DNA of 28,945 nt from Treponema sp. (GTDB lineage: Bacteria; Spirochaetota; Spirochaetia; Treponematales; Treponemataceae), in assembly GCA_016297415.1 (NCBI GenBank), contig JAEDGQ010000015.1:1-28945 (forward strand), read 5' to 3'. Positions 7,629 to 14,401 of this stretch are shown one piece after another (positions within the stretch are counted from its first letter, which is position 1; each line of letters starts with the position of its first letter). A program made the position numbers and the translations under genes. Under the pieces are notes generated by a model. That model was not told where the DNA came from. It did no database searches and worked only from the letters and a program-made list of their open reading frames with translations.

Positions 7629-8108
7629 ATGGAATTAAAAAAATACAATGTAGACAGTTTTAATCTTGATCATACAAAAGTTGCAGCACCTTATGTACGC
7701 ACAGCTGCCAGAAAGCAGGGACAGAAAGGTGATGTTGTAACAAAGTTTGATGTCCGCGTTACACAGCCTAATAAAGAATTTATGACTACTGGTGCCCTTC
7801 ATACAATGGAGCACATTATTGCAGAATATCTTCGTGACGAAATTGAAGGTGTAATTGATTTTAGTCCTATGGGCTGCCGCACAGGTTTTTATCTTACAGT
7901 CTGGGGCGATGTATCGGAAGAATATATTGCAAAACATCTTCTCCCGGTTTTTCAGAAAATCGTAGACTGGGAAGGTGAAGTTCCTGCTGCCAACGAGATT
8001 CAATGCGGAAATTACCGTGATATGGATCTTGAAGGAGCAAAAGTTTTTGCAAAAAAATGGATTGACGGTATAAATTCAAAAGGCTGGACTCCATTCCCTG
8101 CTGAATAA
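7629..8108 (+). CDS. luxS: S-ribosylhomocysteine lyase (AI-2 synthase)
   Basis: LuxS, about 159 residues from the chosen start. It splits S-ribosylhomocysteine to homocysteine and DPD, the precursor of autoinducer-2. The metal site is intact: HTMEH (H58, E61, H62) and C126 in QCGNYRD. The catalytic C83 is in GCRTGF. FNLDHTKVAAPYVR matches the conserved opening. An ATG at 7623 is in frame, but AAAGG at 7616-7620 would be only 2 nt from it and 8 nt from the ATG at 7629, so 7629 is preferred. With mtnN two genes upstream, the full two-step route from SAH to homocysteine is in one operon. Whether AI-2 signals here or is a by-product is unknown. Confidence 0.95.
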   Translation: MELKKYNVDSFNLDHTKVAAPYVRTAARKQGQKGDVVTKFDVRVTQPNKEFMTTGALHTMEHIIAEYLRDEIEGVIDFSPMGCRTGFYLTVWGDVSEEYIAKHLLPVFQKIVDWEGEVPAANEIQCGNYRDMDLEGAKVFAKKWIDGINSKGWTPFPAE

Positions 8109-8124
8109 TTAATTTTTCTGATTT

Positions 8125-9723
8125 ATGAACTTTTATGCAAAATTAAAAGAAACTGTATTCTCTGTAGCACCTGTCATGGGGCTTGTGCTTTTAATCGGAT
8201 CAACTGTTGCTCCCTTAGGCGGTGACATGCTCCTCAGATTTTTCCTGGGCGGGCTTATGGTTATTGCAGGTCTTGCAGTTTTTCTTACCGGTGTAGATAT
8301 TGGTATTCTTCCTGTTGGTGAACGTTCCGGGGCAGCCCTTACTTCCCGCAGAAATCTTCCTCTGCTTCTGTGTGCTGCTTTTGTAATCGGTTTTATAATT
8401 ACAATCGCAGAGCCTGATGTTCAGGTACTGGCAGAGCAGGTCAGGGGAATCAATCCGTCAATTTCAAAATGGGGACTTGTTTTCTCCATTGCGCTGGGTG
8501 TTGGTTTTTTTGTTTCCCTTGGTATTTTAAGGACAATTCTTTCAATTCCCCTGAAATATATTTTAATTGTTTCTTACCTGATTGTTTTTGCTGCAGCCTG
8601 GTTTGCACCAGATTCTCTTCAGGGAGTTGCCTTTGATTCCGGTGGAGCAACTACAGGTCCAATGACAGTTCCTTTTATTCTGGCACTTGGTTTGGGTGTT
8701 TCAGCTGTTCGTTCAAAATCTTCAGGTCAGCAGGAAAAAGATTCCAGCATAGAAAGAGATGACAGTTTTGGTCTGACAGGTATTGCTTCAATCGGTCCTG
8801 TTCTTGCCGTTGTTGTTTTCGGCATAGTACTGGCCCTTTCAGGAAAAGGTGAAGCAGCACAGGCAGTTCAGGAAGTAACTCAGGGGGAAGGTTCTCAGGG
8901 ACTTTTTTCTGTGATACTTCCGGCAGTAGCCCTTGAAGTTGCAGAATCTCTGGCACCTCTTGCCGTAATGACAATCATATTGCAGTTTACTCTTTTAAAA
9001 ATGCCTCCTATGCAGGTAATCCGTACTGTCCGGGGATTCATATTCAGTTATGCAGGCCTTGTAATCTTTTTAAGTGGTGCTCAGGGCGGTTTTATGCCTG
9101 CCGGACACAAACTGGGACAAATGCTTGGTTCCCTGGCAGTCAGCGGAGATAAACTGCTGGTGCTTTACAATGCTGCAGGAGAAGTTGAACGGTCGCTGGG
9201 GCTTCCGGCAGTAATTCAGATTTCAATGCTTCTTCTTACAGGTTGTATTTTTGGAGCCGTAACAGTCTGTGCAGAACCTGCAGTCTGGGTTCTTACAAAT
9301 CAGGTTGAAGCGCTTACCGGCGGAACAATCCGCAGAAAAGTAATGCTTACAGCTCTCTGTACAGGGGTAGCCGTTTCAATTGGAATTTCAATGGCCAGGG
9401 TTCTTTTTGGATTCAGCCTTTGGTATGTTCTTATTCCAGGATATGCTTTATCTCTTCTGCTTACATTTTTTACTCCAAAATTCTTTACAGGAATCGCTTT
9501 TGACTCTGGTGGTGTAGCCTCAGGTCCAATGACAAGTATTTTTATTCTTTCCTTTACGCTGGGAGCATCTTCTCAGGGTAGCGGAAATTCTGCTGCAGAT
9601 GCTTTTGGCGTTATAGCCCTTGTAGCAATGACACCACTGATTGCAATTCAGCTTCTTGGAATTGTGTTTAAGATTAAGATGAAGCTTATTCAATATAGAG
9701 AAAGTCAGGAGGTTTCAAAATGA
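8125..9723 (+). CDS. Tandem DUF1538 integral membrane protein
   Basis: A 532-residue polytopic membrane protein made of two DUF1538 repeats. The diagnostic segment FDSGGATTGPMT at 170-181 recurs as FDSGGVASGPMT at 459-470. A second repeated segment, EPDVQVLAEQV (96-106), recurs as EPAVWVLTNQV (384-394). I estimate 12 or more hydrophobic segments, with a polar linker near 196-215 (SSGQQEKDSSIERDD). The family is annotated as possible permeases with no proven substrate. The gene starts 16 nt after luxS without a Shine-Dalgarno, and its stop overlaps the next start (ATGA). This suggests coupled translation with the PII-like gene, as in amtB-glnK pairs. A transporter regulated by that partner is an inference. 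Confidence 0.85.
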   Translation: MNFYAKLKETVFSVAPVMGLVLLIGSTVAPLGGDMLLRFFLGGLMVIAGLAVFLTGVDIGILPVGERSGAALTSRRNLPLLLCAAFVIGFIITIAEPDVQVLAEQVRGINPSISKWGLVFSIALGVGFFVSLGILRTILSIPLKYILIVSYLIVFAAAWFAPDSLQGVAFDSGGATTGPMTVPFILALGLGVSAVRSKSSGQQEKDSSIERDDSFGLTGIASIGPVLAVVVFGIVLALSGKGEAAQAVQEVTQGEGSQGLFSVILPAVALEVAESLAPLAVMTIILQFTLLKMPPMQVIRTVRGFIFSYAGLVIFLSGAQGGFMPAGHKLGQMLGSLAVSGDKLLVLYNAAGEVERSLGLPAVIQISMLLLTGCIFGAVTVCAEPAVWVLTNQVEALTGGTIRRKVMLTALCTGVAVSIGISMARVLFGFSLWYVLIPGYALSLLLTFFTPKFFTGIAFDSGGVASGPMTSIFILSFTLGASSQGSGNSAADAFGVIALVAMTPLIAIQLLGIVFKIKMKLIQYRESQEVSK

Positions 9724-10391
9724 ACTCATTCAGACTTTTAATCAGTAATGTTCCTCATTCAAAAGGCGAAAAACTGACTCGTGCGGCAATGGAAAGCGGA
9801 TGTCGTGGAGGAACTGTTTTAATGGGGCGTGGTCTTGCCAGAACTAATCTGGCAGCAGTACTTGGTCTTGGTGAAACTCCAAGAGATATTATTATGATGC
9901 TGGTAGGCGTAAGAGAAAAAAAATCAGTTCTACAGGCAATTGTAAAGGCAGCTTCAAAAGAAAAAAAAGGCTTTGGGGAAGTTTTCAGCATAGATGCAGC
10001 TTCGGTTTTAAAAGCAGGAAATTTAATGGAAAGCAGTCAGGAAAACGGAGAAAAAACAATGGATCAGACAAAACCACAGAACGAAATGATTACAGTAATT
10101 GTAAATAAAGGATATGCAGACGATGTAATGGCTGCAGCAAGAAAAGCCGGTGCGGGTGGTGGTACTGTTTTGAATGCCCGGGGAACTGCAAGAGAAACAG
10201 ACGAAAGATTCTTTGGTATGCATATTGTTCCTGAAAAAGAAATGCTTATTATGGTTGTTTCTGCAGAAAAAAAAGAAGCAGTAATGAATGCAATCCGGGA
10301 ACTTAAATGCCTCAGCCAGCTTGGAATGGGCATTGCATATTCAAGTGAAGTTGAAGATTTTTCTTCTCTTGGAAAAGCTGCAAAAAAATAA
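9720..10391 (+). CDS. Tandem PII-like signalling protein
   Basis: A 223-residue cytoplasmic protein with two PII (GlnB-like) folds in series. Repeat 1 spans about 3-97 with GGTVLMGRG at 30-38. Repeat 2 spans about 122-215 with GGTVLNARG at 147-155. A polar linker (about 98-121) joins them. PII proteins are normally separate trimers that bind ATP/ADP and 2-oxoglutarate at subunit clefts and dock on transporters or enzymes through the T-loop. Here the T-loop region in each half is short and lacks the Tyr-containing uridylylation motif, so it is PII-like, not classic GlnB/GlnK. The start overlaps the DUF1538 stop as ATGA. The natural partner is the DUF1538 protein. The effector is unknown. Confidence 0.82.
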   Translation: MNSFRLLISNVPHSKGEKLTRAAMESGCRGGTVLMGRGLARTNLAAVLGLGETPRDIIMMLVGVREKKSVLQAIVKAASKEKKGFGEVFSIDAASVLKAGNLMESSQENGEKTMDQTKPQNEMITVIVNKGYADDVMAAARKAGAGGGTVLNARGTARETDERFFGMHIVPEKEMLIMVVSAEKKEAVMNAIRELKCLSQLGMGIAYSSEVEDFSSLGKAAKK

Positions 10392-10416
10392 ATTTTTCAA
10401 AGAAACTTTTGTGCAT

Positions 10417-10432
10417 TATAATTAGCACTATG
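10417..10432 (+). promoter_or_regulatory. Promoter with probable leaderless start for the GGDEF gene
   Basis: A perfect TATAAT lies at 10417-10422, and the ATG at 10430 begins 7 nt later, where transcription itself should begin. No Shine-Dalgarno precedes the ATG. The -35 region is T-rich without a good TTGACA. GTGC and GCAC flank the hexamer as a small dyad. Confidence 0.5.
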
Positions 10433-11536
10433 GAAAATTTATACAAACAGGCCAGAAATTTTTATAACAGAAATAAAATATCAGATTTTGAATTCGATTG
10501 TGTCAGATCCGAAATTTATTCAACAAACAAAGCAATTCTTTCAATCTGTGCTTTTGTTACAATGGTTCTTTTTTTTGTACTTTTTGTACTTTCTTTAGTC
10601 ATAAAGGACTCAGCTGTTTTTCGCCAGTCTGTTTTCTACGCGGCAATATTTCTTCTTCACAGTGCTTTTTTTGTAACTACTGTTAAGCTTCCGGAAAAAT
10701 ATGAAAAATTCACTGTTTTGCTTATGTACCTGTACATCTGGTCTTTCAATTTTTACACAATTGGAATGAGTGTGTACTCTCACCCGGAAAATTACGCTGT
10801 TCTTTATATTACCTTCGAGTTTGCTTATCCCCTTATTTTTGTAGATAAGTCCAGACGAATGTTTTTAAATTCTCTTACAGCAAACATTATTTTCTGTGTC
10901 CTTACGTTTTTTGCAAAAGAGCCTGCAAACTATAAGGTGGATATTTTCAACTGTATTGTTTTTTATGGGCTTAGTTATCTTCCGTCTTTTTATCTTACAA
11001 AAATCCGCGTAAGGGAATTTTCTCTGCGGCAGATTATCGAAAGTGAACGAGATACAGATGAACTTACGGGGCTTTTGAATAAAGCAGCGTTTACAAGACA
11101 GGCTAAAAAAAGCATTAATTCAGCCAGGGAAGGAATTTTAATAATTCTGGACTGCGACGGTTTTAAGCAGGTTAATGATACATACGGTCACTTTGTAGGA
11201 GATCATGTATTAAAGCTGGTTAGTGTCTGCATTCGACAGACTTTCCGAAGCTCGGATATAATGGGCCGATTTGGCGGTGATGAGTTTATAATTCTTATGG
11301 ACAGAACAAGTCTGACAGATATTGCAATGCTCAGATGTAATCAGCTTCTGGAACGGCTTCACGAAACGAAGATTTTTCCAGAGAATTCAACAGATAATCA
11401 GACTATTCACGCAAGTATTGGTTTTGCCCTTTACGAAGGAGAAGCTGATTTTGATGCTTTGTTCCAGAAAGCAGATAAGGCACTTTATGAAGCAAAAAAT
11501 ACAGGCAAAGATAAGGTCTGTCAGTTTCATTTATAA
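10430..11536 (+). CDS. Membrane-bound diguanylate cyclase (GGDEF)
   Basis: A 368-residue protein that should make c-di-GMP from two GTP at the inner membrane. The N-terminal half has about six hydrophobic segments (roughly residues 33-190) with no recognised sensor domain. A short linker leads to the GGDEF domain at about 205-368. DTDELTGLLNKAAF opens it, DCDGFKQVNDTYGH carries metal and substrate residues, and an intact GGDEF lies at 282-286. An RSSD inhibitory I-site sits exactly five residues upstream, so product inhibition is expected. The frame is open back to a TTG at 10409, but the ATG at 10430 matches the TATAAT spacing and is preferred. birA starts 13 nt downstream. Confidence 0.92.
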   Translation: MENLYKQARNFYNRNKISDFEFDCVRSEIYSTNKAILSICAFVTMVLFFVLFVLSLVIKDSAVFRQSVFYAAIFLLHSAFFVTTVKLPEKYEKFTVLLMYLYIWSFNFYTIGMSVYSHPENYAVLYITFEFAYPLIFVDKSRRMFLNSLTANIIFCVLTFFAKEPANYKVDIFNCIVFYGLSYLPSFYLTKIRVREFSLRQIIESERDTDELTGLLNKAAFTRQAKKSINSAREGILIILDCDGFKQVNDTYGHFVGDHVLKLVSVCIRQTFRSSDIMGRFGGDEFIILMDRTSLTDIAMLRCNQLLERLHETKIFPENSTDNQTIHASIGFALYEGEADFDALFQKADKALYEAKNTGKDKVCQFHL

Positions 11537-11549
11537 TCAGGATAAATAA

Positions 11550-12572
11550 ATGACAACAAAAGATACAATAATTTCCCTTCTTGCTGACGGTGATTTTATT
11601 TCCGGCGAAGAACTGGCAGAAAAATGTCAGGTAAGCAGAGCCGCTGTTCATAAAACTGTAACTGCACTGCGTAATCAGGGATACATAATTGAAGCAGTAA
11701 CAAATAAAGGTTACAGACTTAAGGAATCTGCTGACACTCTTGATGGAAGCCGTATGGAACGGACCATTAATTCAAGTATTTCTTCTTCAAAGGTTTCCGT
11801 TAAGCTTTTTGATACAATTGATTCAACAATGCTGGAGGCAAAACGCCTTACTGCAGATAAAAAAATACACAATACAGTAATCGTAACAGACCAGCAGACA
11901 GCAGGCCGGGGAAGAATGGGCCGGCCTTTTATTTCTCCAAAAAACACAGGCATTTATTTCAGCCTTATTTATTCACCAGAAGGCGGCGTAAAAAATCCGG
12001 CAGTTTATACAGCTGCAGCTGCTGTTTCTGTGGCTAGGGCAGTAAAAAAACTGTACGGTGCAGAATGTAAGATAAAATGGGTAAATGATGTTTTTCTGGA
12101 TGGGAAAAAAATCTGCGGCATTCTTACAGAGGGTGTGGCAAATTTTGAAACAGGCCGCATAGAAACAGCTGTAGTTGGAATCGGTATAAATGTCCGTAAT
12201 TCAGAGTTTCCTCCGGAAATCGCAGATGTAGCAGGTTGTATCGAAAATACTCCGGGAATTTCTCAAAACCGGGTTTCAAGAAATGAACTGGTAGCTGAAG
12301 TAATTTCTGATCTTATAAAGGTTTATGACGGTTATAGTTCTGGTAATCAGAATGTAACAATGGAAATGATTGAAGAATACAGAAACCGTTCGCTCCTGAA
12401 AGGGCTGTCAGTAGAAGTAAATCCTGTGGCGGGGCTTTCAGGTGAGCCTTACGAAGCCAAAGTTCTTGATATTTCTCCGGAAGCAGAACTTGTAGTTCAG
12501 TTAAAGGATGGTACAGTAAAAAAACTGTTTTCAGGTGAAGTTTCATTAAAAAGTTCGCTGTTTACCAGATAA
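11550..12572 (+). CDS. birA: Bifunctional biotin-protein ligase / biotin operon repressor
   Basis: A 340-residue BirA of the two-domain, DNA-binding type. Residues about 1-60 form a winged helix (SGEELAEKCQVSRAAVHKTV, then NKGYRL). The central ligase domain has GRGRMGRPF at 119-127, which binds biotinyl-AMP, and KWVNDVFLDGKKICGIL at 176-192 with the catalytic lysine K187. The C-terminal SH3-like domain covers about 290-340. It activates biotin with ATP and attaches it to the carboxyl carrier lysine of biotin enzymes, and as holo-repressor should sense biotin demand. No biotin biosynthesis or carboxylase gene is nearby. It lies 13 nt after the GGDEF gene, so the two may be co-transcribed. The target operator is not visible in this window. 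Confidence 0.93.
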   Translation: MTTKDTIISLLADGDFISGEELAEKCQVSRAAVHKTVTALRNQGYIIEAVTNKGYRLKESADTLDGSRMERTINSSISSSKVSVKLFDTIDSTMLEAKRLTADKKIHNTVIVTDQQTAGRGRMGRPFISPKNTGIYFSLIYSPEGGVKNPAVYTAAAAVSVARAVKKLYGAECKIKWVNDVFLDGKKICGILTEGVANFETGRIETAVVGIGINVRNSEFPPEIADVAGCIENTPGISQNRVSRNELVAEVISDLIKVYDGYSSGNQNVTMEMIEEYRNRSLLKGLSVEVNPVAGLSGEPYEAKVLDISPEAELVVQLKDGTVKKLFSGEVSLKSSLFTR

Positions 12573-12617
12573 TTTTTTCGAAACAAGACTTCTTTTTAAT
12601 CGCATTTTTACGATGGT

Positions 12618-12647
12618 GTGATATAATTATCATACAAGTTTATGGAG
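12618..12647 (+). promoter_or_regulatory. Extended -10 promoter and ribosome site for the 566-residue gene
   Basis: GTGATATAAT at 12618-12627 has the TG(N)TATAAT extended -10 form and no convincing -35. GGAG at 12644-12647 lies 8 nt before the ATG at 12655. The same ten bases occur at 22230-22239 before the GHKL-HDOD gene. Confidence 0.55.
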
Positions 12648-12654
12648 TTTTAAA

Positions 12655-14355
12655 ATGAATGATCAGGACTTAGACCCGGCCATTGCTGCACTTCTTGAAG
12701 AAGCTGCACAGTCTTCAGGGCCTTCAGATGATATACTTTCCAAACACGATTCTTTTGGTGATATACCAGTTTCCGATTTTACCCCAGATTTTAAATCCTC
12801 ATCTTCAGCAAAAGAAAAGGTTGTTGCAGGTGAATTAAATAAAGTTGACCTTAGTGTTAAAAAATTCAATCCTATCGAAAAATTTTTTGAAGATGAAGGA
12901 CATAATTTTTTCGATGATCCTGCATATTACAAAACATGTCTTACAGGGGAAGGTACTCCGGCACAGCGTGTTCATCAGGTTCTTTCAAAATATTTAACCT
13001 GTACAGATTCAAAAGACCGTACAGTATATCGGCAGCAGCTGGTTATGGCTTACTGGGAGCTTGTTCATGTTATGGCTCCTAAAATGGCAGATTTCAGTCT
13101 TCCAAAAGCCAAAAGAATGATGATGCGCTACGGTGTACTTCTTCCATCTCTTTTTACACCGGAACAGAAAGAACTTTTTTCAAAAGCAATTTTAGACAAT
13201 ACAACAGGAGAACCTGTTTACTATATGGACGAATGGTTTAAGGAAATTGCCAGCGGTCGTCTTACACTTTCTGCTACAGATGAAGTTCGTGTTAAAAAAA
13301 GCACAAATGATGGCGGTGCTGCAGAACATCAGCATCTTATGCAGCTTAAATCTAAAAACGACGGAAAAATTCAGAGTTCAGAAAGCTTTGTAAATGCAAA
13401 AGAAAGTGAACGTCAGATGATGGAAACTGAACTTTTAAACAGAGTTCAGGCGCTTTGTGAACATGCTCCAATGATTGGTCTTGAACCACATCGTATGCCA
13501 TATACAGAAATGCAGAAAAAGCTTTTTGCAGAAATTACAGAAAGACTTCGTTCGCTTCAGAAAAACGACAAAGAACTTGCAGGTTACTTAAAAGAATACG
13601 AAGAAGCAAAATCTGTAAGTGATTCTCTTTCTGCAAAACTTCAGAACGCACCAGAAGCAATTGAAGTAAGTAAAGGCGACATTGATACAGAATATAATAC
13701 AGTTCGTCAGATGGCTAAAATGACTGTAGGCCGTCAGGGTAATCAGTTCCCTGTATTTACCCGTGAATTCTATCACTGTATTCCAAAAGGTACAGGTTTC
13801 CGTGAACAGGTAATTAATATTATGTCATGGATTGAAGAAATGGATCCTGGTGCCTTCTGTCGTATTCATAAAAATACGCCACACCGTATTGTTCCTTATG
13901 TACTCCTTGTACCAACTTACGGTGATTTTGGTTTCTGCTGGGAACCTTTTGACCGATATAACAGAATTACATCCCGGGGACGTATTGTTGTTCCAATGTA
14001 TCCTCGTGATTTAAAGATTTCTCTTCTTATGGCAGTTGCAGATTTGCGCTGGCAGGTAGCAAAGGAAAAAGCTTCATACTACTGGATGGAAGAAGGTCTT
14101 ACTGGTCAGTACTATCAGTGGATTGAAAACCAGAAACTTAAAGGTGACTTAAAGTCATACTTTATCAGCGATTATGTACTTTGGATGACAAAGGAAGTTG
14201 AAGGTGTTCAGAGAATGGACAAAGAATTGCGTGCTATTTTCTGGCGTTTCATTCCGTTTAATCAGGAAAAAAAAGAAGAGCTTAAAAAACGTTCTCTTGT
14301 ATATCAGGAACTCTATCAGAGGGATATTAACCGCAGCATGAGTGACGGATATTAA
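12655..14355 (+). CDS. Uncharacterised 566-residue cytoplasmic protein
   Basis: I do not recognise this protein. It has no signal peptide and no clear membrane segment. Residues 1-70 are acidic and Ser-rich and look disordered. About 75-210 is probably helical. About 225-260 is polar, and 290-345 is a Glu/Lys-rich likely coiled coil (TERLRSLQKNDKELAGYLKEYEEAK). The C-terminal 200 residues look like a folded globular domain rich in aromatic residues (FGFCWEPFDRYNRITSRGR, then YYWMEEGLTGQYYQW). No catalytic signature is visible. It has its own extended -10 promoter and Shine-Dalgarno and is followed 46 nt later by the EAL phosphodiesterase gene, so the pair may be one transcript. A spirochaete-specific protein is plausible. 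Confidence 0.75.
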   Translation: MNDQDLDPAIAALLEEAAQSSGPSDDILSKHDSFGDIPVSDFTPDFKSSSSAKEKVVAGELNKVDLSVKKFNPIEKFFEDEGHNFFDDPAYYKTCLTGEGTPAQRVHQVLSKYLTCTDSKDRTVYRQQLVMAYWELVHVMAPKMADFSLPKAKRMMMRYGVLLPSLFTPEQKELFSKAILDNTTGEPVYYMDEWFKEIASGRLTLSATDEVRVKKSTNDGGAAEHQHLMQLKSKNDGKIQSSESFVNAKESERQMMETELLNRVQALCEHAPMIGLEPHRMPYTEMQKKLFAEITERLRSLQKNDKELAGYLKEYEEAKSVSDSLSAKLQNAPEAIEVSKGDIDTEYNTVRQMAKMTVGRQGNQFPVFTREFYHCIPKGTGFREQVINIMSWIEEMDPGAFCRIHKNTPHRIVPYVLLVPTYGDFGFCWEPFDRYNRITSRGRIVVPMYPRDLKISLLMAVADLRWQVAKEKASYYWMEEGLTGQYYQWIENQKLKGDLKSYFISDYVLWMTKEVEGVQRMDKELRAIFWRFIPFNQEKKEELKKRSLVYQELYQRDINRSMSDGY

Positions 14356-14357
14356 CA

Positions 14358-14390
14358 GCAGCTGAAAAAAAGGAGGGGGTTTTTAGCTGC
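14358..14390 (+). other. Intergenic hairpin with a Shine-Dalgarno sequence in its loop
   Basis: GCAGCT (14358-14363) pairs with AGCTGC (14385-14390), and AAAAA pairs with TTTTT, leaving a loop that includes GGAGGGGG (14372-14379). No T-run follows, so it is a poor terminator. No start codon is suitably placed behind the loop sequence. The EAL gene's ATG at 14402 is 22 nt further on, with only a weak AGG 8 nt before it. Confidence 0.45.
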
Positions 14391-14401
14391 AGGCTAATCA
14401 G

